Shown piece by piece: positions 16,531 through 25,843 of a stretch of 60,764 bases of DNA (position 1 is the stretch's first letter; each line of letters begins with the position of its first letter). The translations under genes and the position numbers were made by a program. The notes under the pieces are model-generated. The model had not been told where the DNA came from. It made no database searches and saw only the letters and a list, made by a program, of their open reading frames with translations. Source of the stretch: a candidate division KSB1 bacterium (GTDB lineage Bacteria; Zhuqueibacterota; Zhuqueibacteria; JANLFK01; Oleimicrobiaceae); assembly GCA_034506335.1 (NCBI GenBank), contig JAPDPR010000003.1:80001-140764 (forward strand), given 5' to 3'.

Positions 16531-18744
16531 CTACTCGGTTGCCTCTGTCACGTCCAGTTCCTGGCCCAGAAAGTGCCGAAACCAGAATTGCAGGTTCTGC
16601 CGGCGAGCGTGTGCCCCCTTCGCCCCTCCAATGCCGTGGCGGGCGTTGGGGTAGAGCATCAGAGAGAACTGTTTATTGAGCTCTTGTAGGCGGTCGATGA
16701 ACTGAATGGTGTTTTGCATGTGCACGTTGTCGTCCATGGTGCCGTGCGTGATTAGCAGATGTCCTTTGTACTTGTCGGCGTGGGTTAGCACCGAGCCGAA
16801 CGCGTAGCCCTCGGGATTTTCGGCCGGCGTGTCCATGTAGCGCTCGGTGTACACAGTGTCGTACAGCCGCCAGTCGGTGACCGAGTACTCCGCTATGCCG
16901 TGCGTGAAATAGTCGGCACCGTAGGTGAGGGCCATGCAGGTGGTGTAGCCTCCGTAGCTGCCGCCCTCGATACCGATGCGGGTGGAGTCGACGAATGGCT
17001 TCTGCCGCAACCACTTGACCGCCGCGATCAGGTCATGCATCTCCCACTTCCCTAGATTGCGGTGCATGGCGGCCACGCCCTTTTTGCCAAAGTGGCCTGA
17101 ACCACGGTGATCCACGGAAATGACGATGATACCGTGTTGCGCCAAATAGTGCCAATTCAGTCGCCGGAAAGAATTGGATACCGATGGCGAAGCAGGACCT
17201 CCATAGACCTCAAAGAGCACTGGGTAGCGCCGGGCGGGGTCAAAGTCGGGGGGCAAGACCCATATCGCCGGCAGATCATACCCGTCGCCTGAGGGGATGG
17301 TGAAGAGCTCCACCTTCCCCCACGCATACTCATCCATGATCGGCAGGCGGCTGTCTCCCAGTGTGCGCACCAGCGTGCCATCGGTGCGGCGCAACTCCAT
17401 CTTGGACGGGTGCGCAATGCTACTGTAGGTGTCGATAAAGTAGCTGCCCTGGGGCGAGACCGTACAGCGATGCGTGCCAGGAGAGGGGGTGAGGCGTTGG
17501 AGCCCTTTGCCATCCAGGTCTACGCGGTACAGGTGGCTCTCTACGACCCCCTTCGGCGCGCCTTGGAAGTAGACCATCCTGTTAGTTTCATCGACCACAT
17601 TGATGGAGGACACCGTGAACTCACCAGCAGTCAGGCGCTTTTTCAGCTTCCCTGCCATGTCGTAATGGTAGAGGTGGTACCAGCCGTCCACGCACGAGCG
17701 GAGGAGGAATCCACTGCCGTCCTTGAAGATGTAAAGATCCTCAAAGAACTCGACCCATGAGGGCTGTTTCTCCTCGTAAACCAGTGTGGTCTTTCCAGTC
17801 GCAGGGTCGGCCGAGAGCAATTTGAGGTGGTCTTGTCCCCGGTTCATCCACTGGAAGAATAGCTGCTTCGAGTCCGGAGTCCAGAACGGCCAAGCTACAT
17901 AGTGGTCCGCCTTTTCCTCAAGGTCAACCCAGACCACTTTACCCTGGTCCACGTGGGCGATGCCTAACCTTACGTAAGGATTGGGGTCTCCTGCTTTCGG
18001 ATAGCGGGTGATCTCCAGCTCGCCGTGTACTCCATCGGCGCGAAACAGAGGGAAGGTGGGAACCGGGTTATCGTCGAAGCGCAGAAAGGCCACCATCTGG
18101 CTGTTTGGCGCCCACCAGAAGGCGGCGTAGCGGGAGGCCCGGCCCAGGATCTCCTCGTAATATACCCACGAGGCCCAGCCGTTGTACACGGTCTCGGAGC
18201 CGTCGGTGGTAAGCTGGTGCTCCAGCCCGGATTGGATGTCAACCACGTAAAGGTTGTTGTCGCGCGTGAAGGCAACTCGCGAACCATCCGGCGAGAATCG
18301 GGCGTTCTTCTCGGCAGCGGGGCTGGCAGTCAGGCGCTTAAAGGTACCCGTAGTGGCAGAAAAATAGTAGAGATCATCCTGTCGCTGCAACAAGAAGGCG
18401 GAGTAATCGCTGGTATGATCAATGGCTCCTTGGAGGAAGAACCCTTTGGGGAGCATGCTCTTTAGTGCAGCGTAGTCCAGAAAGACGGTGGATTCACCAG
18501 TAGCAGCATTGACTTTCATGAGGCGAGGTGCGGCCTCCTGCCCTTCGCCCTGGGTGAGACGTTCCAAGTAGTGCTCATCGTCGAGCCATCCTTCAATCCG
18601 AGGCAGCATCCCAGTCAGACGGGGTTCGGCTCCCTCGTATGCCTGACGGTATGTGAACATCTTTTTCTGGCCATCGGCAGCCTGCCCCAGGGGCTGGAGC
18701 GAGACAAGGATGAGCGCTATTAGGAGCGCAGAAGGTCTTCTCAT
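16531..18744 (-). CDS. Exported dipeptidyl-peptidase IV (S9B prolyl oligopeptidase family)
   Basis: The 737-residue protein begins with a signal peptide (residues 1-22) and has the DPP-IV beta-propeller (about 60-480) followed by an alpha/beta-hydrolase domain. The catalytic triad is visible: nucleophile S596 in GGSYGGY, the aspartate in GTMDDNVHMQ (671/672) and H703 in NARHGIG. DPP-IV releases X-Pro or X-Ala dipeptides from peptide N-termini, in the periplasm or outside the cell. The length matches bacterial homologues. GGAGGTGCCCG before the ATG gives a clear start. It is the first gene of the leftward cluster, with a promoter-like element about 90 bp upstream, and it complements the intracellular Xaa-Pro aminopeptidase. 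Confidence 0.93.
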   Translation of the reverse strand: MRRPSALLIALILVSLQPLGQAADGQKKMFTYRQAYEGAEPRLTGMLPRIEGWLDDEHYLERLTQGEGQEAAPRLMKVNAATGESTVFLDYAALKSMLPKGFFLQGAIDHTSDYSAFLLQRQDDLYYFSATTGTFKRLTASPAAEKNARFSPDGSRVAFTRDNNLYVVDIQSGLEHQLTTDGSETVYNGWASWVYYEEILGRASRYAAFWWAPNSQMVAFLRFDDNPVPTFPLFRADGVHGELEITRYPKAGDPNPYVRLGIAHVDQGKVVWVDLEEKADHYVAWPFWTPDSKQLFFQWMNRGQDHLKLLSADPATGKTTLVYEEKQPSWVEFFEDLYIFKDGSGFLLRSCVDGWYHLYHYDMAGKLKKRLTAGEFTVSSINVVDETNRMVYFQGAPKGVVESHLYRVDLDGKGLQRLTPSPGTHRCTVSPQGSYFIDTYSSIAHPSKMELRRTDGTLVRTLGDSRLPIMDEYAWGKVELFTIPSGDGYDLPAIWVLPPDFDPARRYPVLFEVYGGPASPSVSNSFRRLNWHYLAQHGIIVISVDHRGSGHFGKKGVAAMHRNLGKWEMHDLIAAVKWLRQKPFVDSTRIGIEGGSYGGYTTCMALTYGADYFTHGIAEYSVTDWRLYDTVYTERYMDTPAENPEGYAFGSVLTHADKYKGHLLITHGTMDDNVHMQNTIQFIDRLQELNKQFSLMLYPNARHGIGGAKGAHARRQNLQFWFRHFLGQELDVTEATE

Positions 18745-18835
18745 CGGGCACCTCCGTTGTGCGTAATCCGCTCTAGGCGGTTTCCGCCTTGGATAGACGA
18801 CGACCTAGACCGAGCGAGATAAGGGCCGGCGATAG

Positions 18836-18862
18836 TTTATGCAAATTTGCCGAAAAAATCAA
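18836..18862 (-). promoter_or_regulatory. Putative promoter of the leftward cluster
   Basis: On the minus strand TTGATT (18862-18857) is followed after 15 bases by CATAAA (18841-18836), about 90 bp before the DPP-IV start. The element lies in the 347-bp divergent intergenic region 18745-19091, which otherwise shows no gene. Spacing is shorter than the usual 17 bases, so this is a tentative call. Confidence 0.35.
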
Positions 18863-18975
18863 GCCATTTAGCCTGGTGTTTCCAGGCGAGAACTGGTGCG
18901 CATCCTCGTGGCGATGCTCGCGTCCAAGCACAACCGCCGACGGCGTGGTTCAGCTCACGGCCCCAAATTTTCCTC

Positions 18976-19001
18976 TTGACAGCCGTTTTTTTTGTTATAT
19001 T
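18976..19001 (+). promoter_or_regulatory. Putative promoter of the 19092 secreted-protein gene
   Basis: TTGACA (18976-18981) is a perfect -35 hexamer, followed 14 bases later by TATATT (18996-19001) across a T-rich spacer. It lies 91 bp before the ATG at 19092. If the -10 is instead TATTAC the spacer is 16 bases. Confidence 0.5.
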
Positions 19002-19091
19002 ACAACAAAGAAAAAGCTAGGTAGAAGGCAGAATCTTCAGGACTACTGTCCTGAGGCCATTATCACTTTTGACAAGCAAGGGGAGGCAGCT

Positions 19092-19577
19092 ATGAGCCGC
19101 CACAAGTTCATCCCGACGTGGGGGGTAACCTTGCTTGCGATTCTCCTGCTGACCGAGAAGGCGCTGGCACCCGCACCCTGCAACTCGCATACCTTCGGTG
19201 ATCACGATGTCTGGGCAGTCGCCTGCGCACGCGATGAGACCCAGGAAAACAAGCCCCCCACTATCTGGTGGATGGCCATGACATCGGCACCGTGGTACGA
19301 ACAATATATTAAGGTCGTCGGCGTGGTGTGGGCCACTTACGATGGGGAGAGCGACTCGGTGAACATTTGGCTTGGTGAGTCCTGGAAGGCGCCAGGAAAG
19401 GAGGTCGACATAGAGGATTCTGCAGTTAGCTACGAACCATGGAGAGCTACAATCGAGTCATATCATAGGTATGTCACCTGGGATAATCGACAGTTTGAGA
19501 CTACCGAGCGCGCGACTGCTCATGCCTATTGGACGATCGAGGGCCGGCGCCCGGGCAAGGGGTCTCTGGAGCCGTAG
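19092..19577 (+). CDS. Secreted protein of unknown function
   Basis: A 161-residue protein with a signal peptide (core WGVTLLAILLLTEKALA, likely cleaved near residue 26) and a mature part with no recognisable family: several Trp-rich stretches (TIWWMAMTSAPWYEQYIKVV, VVWATYDGESDSVNIWLG) suggest a small beta-rich exported domain. GGGAGG five bases before the ATG fixes the start; the same frame is open 300 bases further upstream, but that part contains the promoter and is not coding. It is followed 15 bp later by another secreted-protein gene and probably shares its transcript. Confidence 0.7.
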   Translation: MSRHKFIPTWGVTLLAILLLTEKALAPAPCNSHTFGDHDVWAVACARDETQENKPPTIWWMAMTSAPWYEQYIKVVGVVWATYDGESDSVNIWLGESWKAPGKEVDIEDSAVSYEPWRATIESYHRYVTWDNRQFETTERATAHAYWTIEGRRPGKGSLEP

Positions 19578-19592
19578 TTGGAGGGGTGCAAA

Positions 19593-21194
19593 ATGAGAGC
19601 TCGTCTGGTAAAAACGGGGGCCTCGGGGATAGGAATCCTCCTCTTGTGGCCATGGTGTATGGACAGGGCAGGGGCCCAACAGTGGTCTCAGCCCCAGGCG
19701 CTTTGGCAGAGGGTAGGGGTCTCAGCTCTTGAAATCTGCGAGGGGCCGGCTGGGCAGCTCCACTTGGTTTGGCGCGAAGTTGCCAGGCCTCCCATCTTCG
19801 GATCACGTCTGTGCTATTCCTACTGCTCAGAGGGGAGGTGGTCCCCGCCCTTAATCCTAAGAGAACTGCGGGACGGACAGATCGCCCCGGTAAGAATAGT
19901 TGTCAATGAGGAAGGCAAAGCCGTGCTACTTTGGAGCGAGTCCACCGGCTTCTACGTCACCAGCAAGAAGGGCTGGCGAGGATGGCCTCTGCTGGGGGGC
20001 TGGCTCGGCGATTCAGGCATAGTGCGGAGCGAGATGCTGATGAAAGAGGGGTTCTATGATGTCGGCGGTTTTGACGTGGTGGCAGCGCCAGGACAGACCC
20101 TGTACGCGTGTTGGGAGGATCTTCCCCTTGCGACCTGGCGGCTCCTTATGGTTGACAGGCTCGGCCGGTCCCTATCCACAGTGCCGTTCCCTCGCTTCGC
20201 CCTCATCAAGCCCAATCTGGGCTTTGCTCGGCGGCCAGACCTTTGGGTGGGAAAAGAGGGACGGTTGCATGCCAGCTTCGTGGGAGCAACCCGCGAGGAA
20301 GGAGGCCTACTGAAACCCCGTAACCTCCTCCGTTACGCCGAGCGTGACCCGGACACGGGCCGTTGGTCAGAGCCCCTTCTGGTATGGTCGGATTCGTCGA
20401 CCTCGGCCTCGCCCTCGCAGGTGCTGGTAGGAGTAGACGGGCTCCGCCACCTGGTCTGGTTCCGCGCGTCAGAGGATTCATGGCGGGGCACGCTTCTCCA
20501 TAGCTGGTCCGGCGATGGGCTGGTATGGAGCACGGCGGTAGAAGTGGCGCCCGGCCCAGAGTGGCTCTGCGATGGCAACTTTTCAGTGGTGCCCGACTAT
20601 GCGGGGCGCCTGCACGCGGTGTGGGCAGGATCGAAAAATCGCGGCACCACGTACTCTTACGCGTGGTGGCAAGATGGGACCTGGCGCCCACCCCTCCGTA
20701 TCCTGAGCGGCGACAGCACCAGAGGCCCAGGCGTCTACGGTTTTTGCACGGGGCCTGACAGCTGTCTGCACCTGGTATGGGTGGAGGTGACCAGACCTCC
20801 CGACCTGTGGCACCCCTTGCCGGGTACAATGCTACACAGTGTCCTGGACCTCCGTACACTGACAAGCAACGTGGAGGCACCTCCCAGTGCCACAGCAAGC
20901 GCACACCTTGCGGTGCGAGCCTATCCGAACCCTTTCAACGAGAGCGTCGTCTTCAAAGTGCCCCCCGCCGGCTCGCGGTCACTGACGCTGGCGCTGTTTG
21001 ACCTGCAAGGTCGGCTGGTGCGCTCCCTCTGTTTGGAAGTCAGCTCCGCCTCGGAGATAGTCTTCCGGTGGGATGGGAAGGACGAGCGCGGCGAGCCGGT
21101 TCCGTCGGGCGTGTACTACTACCAGGTCTCCGGTTCTCATGGAGAACAGAAGCGCATGGTCCAGGCTCGGGGCAAAGTTCTGCTGGTGCGTTGA
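19593..21194 (+). CDS. Secreted protein with YPNPFN-type C-terminal sorting / FlgD-like domain
   Basis: A 533-residue exported protein: signal peptide up to about residue 28 (GIGILLLWPWCMDRAGAQ), then repeats of an exo-sialidase-like beta-propeller style (HLVWREVARPP, LYACWEDL, LHAVWAGS, LHLVWVEV recur), and a C-terminal domain starting AVRAYPNPFNESVVF and ending in SGVYYYQVSG...VLLVR. That tail is the FlgD-Ig / type IX-like sorting domain common in FCB-group bacteria and related candidate phyla. Ligand or activity unknown. GGAGGGG seven bases before ATG 19593 supports this start over the TTG at 19578. Operonic with the preceding small secreted protein. Confidence 0.75.
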   Translation: MRARLVKTGASGIGILLLWPWCMDRAGAQQWSQPQALWQRVGVSALEICEGPAGQLHLVWREVARPPIFGSRLCYSYCSEGRWSPPLILRELRDGQIAPVRIVVNEEGKAVLLWSESTGFYVTSKKGWRGWPLLGGWLGDSGIVRSEMLMKEGFYDVGGFDVVAAPGQTLYACWEDLPLATWRLLMVDRLGRSLSTVPFPRFALIKPNLGFARRPDLWVGKEGRLHASFVGATREEGGLLKPRNLLRYAERDPDTGRWSEPLLVWSDSSTSASPSQVLVGVDGLRHLVWFRASEDSWRGTLLHSWSGDGLVWSTAVEVAPGPEWLCDGNFSVVPDYAGRLHAVWAGSKNRGTTYSYAWWQDGTWRPPLRILSGDSTRGPGVYGFCTGPDSCLHLVWVEVTRPPDLWHPLPGTMLHSVLDLRTLTSNVEAPPSATASAHLAVRAYPNPFNESVVFKVPPAGSRSLTLALFDLQGRLVRSLCLEVSSASEIVFRWDGKDERGEPVPSGVYYYQVSGSHGEQKRMVQARGKVLLVR

Positions 21195-21598
21195 TCCCGA
21201 TCTTAGCCGGCATAGAGGTGGGTCGGGGACGGATCCCACTTGCCCATTTCAGAAGCCGAGCTGAGGTGTCCTCACCGGCAAAGAATCCCTGGAACCGCTC
21301 ACTTGCCCGCCGGAACGTTCGTCCTTCCTGGCGGCTGTTTTCCTCCTAGCGTGTTCCCAGATTGAAGGTGGTGTGTTCACCCTGACAAGCAAGGACCAGC
21401 TGGCCTCGAAGGTCTACGTTCGCCAGATCAACAGTTCCACACTGCTTCCGGTTGCGCCCCAGTAAAGCCCTCGAATTTTCCTTGACTTCCTGCCGATAAT
21501 TCTTTACCTTTCAAGTCAGACGAAGCGGCTTTGTCTTTGTCCCGAGTGGAAACAAGGACTAAGGTCCTGCGTATGAAGGTGATGTTGCAGTAGCTCCT
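21195..21598 (+). other. Intergenic region with a weak promoter-like element
   Basis: No gene is convincing in these 404 bases. TTGACT at 21482-21487 is followed 15 bases later by TTTACC, and GATAAT lies at 21495-21500; either could help transcription of the lipoprotein gene at 21599. A 66-codon frame ending at 21465 contains a lipobox-like LAAVFLLAC but has no start codon or ribosome site, so it is not called. Confidence 0.3.
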
Positions 21599-22870
21599 AT
21601 GCCAAAACGGGTCGTGCCATGGGTGATTCTGCTGGCAGCGCTTCTGCTGGGTGCCTGTGAGGACCGCAAGCGACTAAATCCACTGGACCCACTCAACCCT
21701 TCGACCAAGGGGAGGCCGACAGGGGTTGCCGTGGTATCGGAGGGTCACGAGGTGACTCTACGCTGGGATGAGGTGGACGTAGAAGGTCTGGTTGGTTACC
21801 GTGTCTTCAGGAGGGTAGCGCCAGAAAGCATGGTCGCGCCAGTGGCACTTGCGCCTTCCGCCACTTATCGCGATGTGGACCGTCCCTATGGAGTTCGGCA
21901 TGAATACTGCACCTCTGTGGTGACTGCTGACTATGAGACACCGTGTTCTGAGGCAGTCTCTATTGTCCCGGGGCCTACCTATTGCTGGGTGGCGAGCGCC
22001 TATGAGGGCACTGTGGTGCGATTGACCCACGACCGACGCCACGAGCTTCTCCGCTACAGTGGCATGGCTTATCCCTGGATTGTGGAGCCGGACCCGGTGA
22101 CCGGAAGTGTGTGGGTAGTGGATGCCATTTATGGCACGGTCACGGAAATCAGCACCTCGGGCAGCGAGCGGGTGAGGTTGGGCTGGTTGCGGCAACCCAA
22201 TGACATAGCCCTTGACCATCGCCGGCGCTTCTTGTGGGTCCTGGAGCAGAGCAAGACAGACAGTGCGGTTGTACACAAGTTTGCCACAGACGGGAACCTG
22301 GTGCTGAGCAGCGAAGGGTTTGTGCGCCCCTCGCGTCTGGCCGTGGACATTAACACCGGGGCATGCTTTGTGGCGGATTTGGGTGCGCGCAAGGTTATGC
22401 GAGTGAGTGCCAACGGGCGGGTGAGTGAGGCGGCCGTGGAGCTTGTGGCGCCCACTGGGTTAGCCTGCGATTGCTACCATGGGAACCTATGGGTTGCTGA
22501 CGCAACGCAGGTGCTGGTTATCTCGTTGCGCTCCGGAGCCGTAGCCCATGCCGAAGGACCATTCCTGCGTGCATACACACTCGCGGCGAATGACTCCACG
22601 GGCGAATGCTGGGTCGTGGACTTGGGGTCACCCCATGGTCAGGCACAGGTGGTACGCTTGCGCCCGGATGGAACCAGGGTGGCCAGTTATGGTCCCTTTG
22701 TGCAGCCGTATGGGGTGGCTGTGAATATCTATGATGCCTCCTGCATCGTGGCGGACACCGGGGCAGACAGGCTGGTGGAGATTAGTGCTGATGGCTTGAC
22801 CACGGAGCTTCCAGTTCGCGTGGTCCGACCGTGGGACGTCGTAATAGAGAATCACTTCCCGCTCCACTAG
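21599..22870 (+). CDS. Lipoprotein with fibronectin-III-like domain and NHL-type beta-propeller
   Basis: The 423-residue product has a lipoprotein signal peptide with lipobox LLLGAC and modified cysteine C20. Residues about 38-125 look like a fibronectin type III fold (VTLRWDEVDVEGLVGYRVFRR). The rest consists of NHL/YVTN-like repeats, recognisable by recurring VVDAIYGTVTEIS, FVADLGARKVMRVS, VVDLGSPHGQAQVVRL and VADTGADRLVEIS units, which build a beta-propeller used for binding. It is anchored to a membrane; the partner is unknown. It lies 24 bp before the SpoIIE phosphatase gene and may be co-transcribed with it. Confidence 0.8.
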   Translation: MPKRVVPWVILLAALLLGACEDRKRLNPLDPLNPSTKGRPTGVAVVSEGHEVTLRWDEVDVEGLVGYRVFRRVAPESMVAPVALAPSATYRDVDRPYGVRHEYCTSVVTADYETPCSEAVSIVPGPTYCWVASAYEGTVVRLTHDRRHELLRYSGMAYPWIVEPDPVTGSVWVVDAIYGTVTEISTSGSERVRLGWLRQPNDIALDHRRRFLWVLEQSKTDSAVVHKFATDGNLVLSSEGFVRPSRLAVDINTGACFVADLGARKVMRVSANGRVSEAAVELVAPTGLACDCYHGNLWVADATQVLVISLRSGAVAHAEGPFLRAYTLAANDSTGECWVVDLGSPHGQAQVVRLRPDGTRVASYGPFVQPYGVAVNIYDASCIVADTGADRLVEISADGLTTELPVRVVRPWDVVIENHFPLH

Positions 22871-22894
22871 GGAGCAGCTTGCCAAGAGCATTCC

Positions 22895-25363
22895 ATGGAC
22901 AGACGCCAGCGAAGTAAGCAGCTTCTGTTTGACATCGGCCTGGCAATTGCCGCTGCCGGCGCGGTGGCCGTCTTGTTGGTGTGGGCAGCCGAGATTTTCC
23001 CGTGGGGCGGTTGGGTGGCCCGACTTTCGCCGGGCGAGGTGGAGCAGGTGGCTCGCCAAGCGGTAGCGGAGCTGGAAGTGGACATTACCCGCTATCGCCA
23101 TCGTCTCACTTATCGCACGGACCCCATCCAGATCCGTTACCTTGCGGAGCGATTCGGCACTGCGCGTGCCAACCGTTTCGCAAGGGGCTGGATTCCCGTT
23201 CATTACTGGCAAGTGGAGTGGTCACCACCGGGTCGTATTGAACAGATGGTGTTCGGTCTCGGTCAGAGACCTTCGTCCTTAGCGGAGGCCAGGGACTGGC
23301 CGGTCCGCGCCGTGCAGGTGCGCGTGACCGACGATGGCCGTGTGCTTGCTTGCCGCGCCAGTTATGCCCCAGCAACCCCGGGGGGAAGCATGGAACAGGG
23401 GGAGGCAGAGCGCCTTGCAGTCTCCGTGGCTAGCGCGAAACTTGGCGCCCAGTGGGGGAGCTTCGGGGACCAGGAAGTCAGCACCCGCCATGCCGAGCGC
23501 CGCTTGGATTACACGTTTCGCTGGCGTGAGCGCGAAAGGCCGGCCGGGGAGCAGGTGGAGTTCTTTGTCGAACTCGCGGGCGAAAAGCTGGCCGGCTACG
23601 GGTGGGAGTACAAGGTCCCACCTGCTTATGCGGAGACCCCCACCTTGGCACGCGCAACATGGGTGCCGGCGCTCTTGCTCTACCTGGGCATGACGGTCCT
23701 CGTTCTCTTCGTATTGATCAAGAAGCTGCGTGCCGACGAGATAACATTCCGGGCGGGTCTGCCTTTCGCCTTACTGGGCGCATCCGCCCTGTCCCTCCGC
23801 TTCGTCCTGGCTCAGCACGAGCAGTGGCTGGTTGAGGTGGGGGTGGCGTTGGTGCTCTTGGTCCCCCTGGATATGTTGCTACTATTGGTGCTGGTTTCCA
23901 CCGCGGATTCCACCGCCCGGGAGGTGTGGCCGGATAAACTCTTGTCCCTTGATGCACTGCGCGCCGGGCGCATTGCCCACCGCCGGTTTGGGCTGGCGAT
24001 GGCCCGGGGTGTGGCGGTCGGCCTAACCGCAGCCGGGTTGGCCACTGCGCTTTTCAAGCTCGCCAGCCTGGTCACACGCTTTTACTTCCATGAGCTTCCC
24101 TTGACAAACAACGAGATCACGGCGCGCCTGCCCGCCCTGTACTCCTTCGCAGTCCTGCTATCCAACGTGCTGTTTGTGGCATTCGCTTTGGTGCTGTTTC
24201 TTCCTTCGTTCTTGGCCAGATACAGTTCAGACCGGTGGCGCATCGGCCTGCTAGGAACAGTGCTGTGGGCGGTAGGAGCGCTGGGCGATGGCCCGTTTGC
24301 TGTGTGGCCGCTGTGGCTGGCACTGGTGGTGAAGGTGGCTGTGGCAGGTGTCATTCTTGCCGCCTTTTTCTGCTCTGATTTCCTCACCGCTGCCATTGGT
24401 TTCCTGAGCTGCGGCGTGGCGCTCAAAGGGTTATCTCTTGCCACGGCCGGTAACATGGCCGTGCGCGAGAATGGAATTGCGCTGTTGCTTCTGCTGCCGC
24501 TCATGGCCGTGATAGGACTGGTGGCGAGCCGCCGCAAGGCCGCGGAGGGGGAACCGTCGCTCCTGGCCCCTGCTTATGTGCGGCGCCTCAACGAACGTTT
24601 GCGTCTGCAGCGCGAGTTGGATGTGGCTCGGCGCGTGCAGCTCAGCTTCTTGCCGCGCGCGCTGCCGCAGGTGCCAGGTTTGGAGATCGCCTCATCGTGC
24701 GTCCCGGCCAATGAGGTGGGAGGCGACTACTACGACTTTGTCGTGTTGGGTCCGGAACAGTTGGGCGTGGCGGTGGGCGATGTCTCTGGAAAAGGGATCT
24801 CGGCTGCTTTCTACATGACCCTCACCAAGGGTTTTTTCCGTTCTCAAGCCCGGGCGGCGAGGAGGCCGAGGGAAGTGCTCATCCGCGTCAATGAGCTCTT
24901 TTGCGAGAATGCCGAGCGGGGCCATTTTGTCAGCATGGTCTATGCGGTTTTTGATACTGGGCGCGGTCTGCTGCGCCTTGCCCGCGCCGGGCATAATCCT
25001 GTAGTGGTAGGGAGCCCCAGACGAAACCAAGCGGAGGTGCTGTGTCCACCAGGCATAGCTTTGGGTTTGACCAGTGGCCCCCTCTTCGCCCAGGTGATCG
25101 AGGAGGTGGAACTTGTCCTTCACCCCGGTGACTGTTTTGTCTTTTACACCGACGGCTACACTGAGGCGATGGATAGGCGCAATGAGGAGTTCGGCGAGGA
25201 GCGACTGTGGGCGCTTGTGGCTGAACAGGCGCGGGCCTCGGCACACGAGGCGGTGCAGGTTATCGAGCGACGCGTGCGCTCCTTCATGGGCGGTATGCCC
25301 CGCCACGACGACATGACCATCGTGGTGGTCAAAGTGCGCGAACAAAGGTTCCACCCCCGGTAA
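22895..25363 (+). CDS. Membrane-bound SpoIIE/RsbU-type serine phosphatase
   Basis: An 822-residue protein: one N-terminal membrane segment (about 12-30), a sensor region of about 220 residues outside the membrane, a block of several further membrane segments (about 250-545), and a C-terminal PP2C-like SpoIIE domain (about 570-815). The phosphatase metal-binding motifs are intact: GGDYYD, GDVSGKG, the FYTDGYTEA motif and HDDMT. Such enzymes dephosphorylate STAS-domain anti-sigma-factor antagonists. The gene is directly followed by STAS, RsbW-like and a second phosphatase gene, so it is the likely input of this partner-switching module. The signal sensed by the membrane part is unknown. Confidence 0.9.
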   Translation: MDRRQRSKQLLFDIGLAIAAAGAVAVLLVWAAEIFPWGGWVARLSPGEVEQVARQAVAELEVDITRYRHRLTYRTDPIQIRYLAERFGTARANRFARGWIPVHYWQVEWSPPGRIEQMVFGLGQRPSSLAEARDWPVRAVQVRVTDDGRVLACRASYAPATPGGSMEQGEAERLAVSVASAKLGAQWGSFGDQEVSTRHAERRLDYTFRWRERERPAGEQVEFFVELAGEKLAGYGWEYKVPPAYAETPTLARATWVPALLLYLGMTVLVLFVLIKKLRADEITFRAGLPFALLGASALSLRFVLAQHEQWLVEVGVALVLLVPLDMLLLLVLVSTADSTAREVWPDKLLSLDALRAGRIAHRRFGLAMARGVAVGLTAAGLATALFKLASLVTRFYFHELPLTNNEITARLPALYSFAVLLSNVLFVAFALVLFLPSFLARYSSDRWRIGLLGTVLWAVGALGDGPFAVWPLWLALVVKVAVAGVILAAFFCSDFLTAAIGFLSCGVALKGLSLATAGNMAVRENGIALLLLLPLMAVIGLVASRRKAAEGEPSLLAPAYVRRLNERLRLQRELDVARRVQLSFLPRALPQVPGLEIASSCVPANEVGGDYYDFVVLGPEQLGVAVGDVSGKGISAAFYMTLTKGFFRSQARAARRPREVLIRVNELFCENAERGHFVSMVYAVFDTGRGLLRLARAGHNPVVVGSPRRNQAEVLCPPGIALGLTSGPLFAQVIEEVELVLHPGDCFVFYTDGYTEAMDRRNEEFGEERLWALVAEQARASAHEAVQVIERRVRSFMGGMPRHDDMTIVVVKVREQRFHPR

Positions 25364-25453
25364 TCCCGGACAGCCCGATGGGGGAGCTCAGTGCAGGTGT
25401 TTACCACCCAGGGGTGAGCTGGCACGGTCGTTTCACGCAGGGAGGTATTTCGC

Positions 25454-25807
25454 ATGGAAGGTTTTCAGGTGCGACGTAAAGATGATGGTCCCATTTCCAC
25501 CCTCTATCTGCAAGGATACCTGGATGCTCACACTGCCCCCAGATTGGAAGAAGCACTCCAGCAATTGGTAGACCAGGGGCGCTACAAGATCATCGTCAAT
25601 TTCACCGACCTGGCCTACATCAGCAGCGCAGGCTTGGGGGTGTTCATGGGCTTCATCGAGATGATTCGCGCCCACCAGGGGGACATCAAGTTGACCAACA
25701 TGAGCGACAAGATCTTTCGCGTATTCGACCTGCTCGGCTTTCCCACCCTGTATGACATATTCAAGGATGAGACGGAGGCTCAGCGCAAGTTCAGTGAGCA
25801 GTCGTAG
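25454..25807 (+). CDS. Anti-sigma factor antagonist (STAS domain)
   Basis: A 117-residue single-domain STAS protein of the SpoIIAA/RsbV type. The phosphorylatable serine lies in the conserved DLAYISSAGLGVFMGF stretch. When unphosphorylated, such proteins bind the RsbW-like kinase and free its target. GGGAGG seven to eight bases before the ATG gives a good start. Next to it are the kinase (25844) and two SpoIIE phosphatases, which makes the pathway assignment strong; the final target (sigma factor or other effector) is not encoded in the window. Confidence 0.92.
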   Translation: MEGFQVRRKDDGPISTLYLQGYLDAHTAPRLEEALQQLVDQGRYKIIVNFTDLAYISSAGLGVFMGFIEMIRAHQGDIKLTNMSDKIFRVFDLLGFPTLYDIFKDETEAQRKFSEQS

Positions 25808-25843
25808 CGTCCAGGCGCAGACGACCGCAGGTCCAACAAACCA

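Noticed and set aside
18789..19091. In-frame 5' extension of the secreted protein gene
   Set aside because: It contains the likely promoter, and the strong ribosome site plus signal peptide start at 19092.
21266..21465. Frame with lipobox-like LAAVFLLACS
   Set aside because: No start codon or ribosome site, about 66 codons only, and a stop directly upstream; could be a decayed small lipoprotein but is not supportable.
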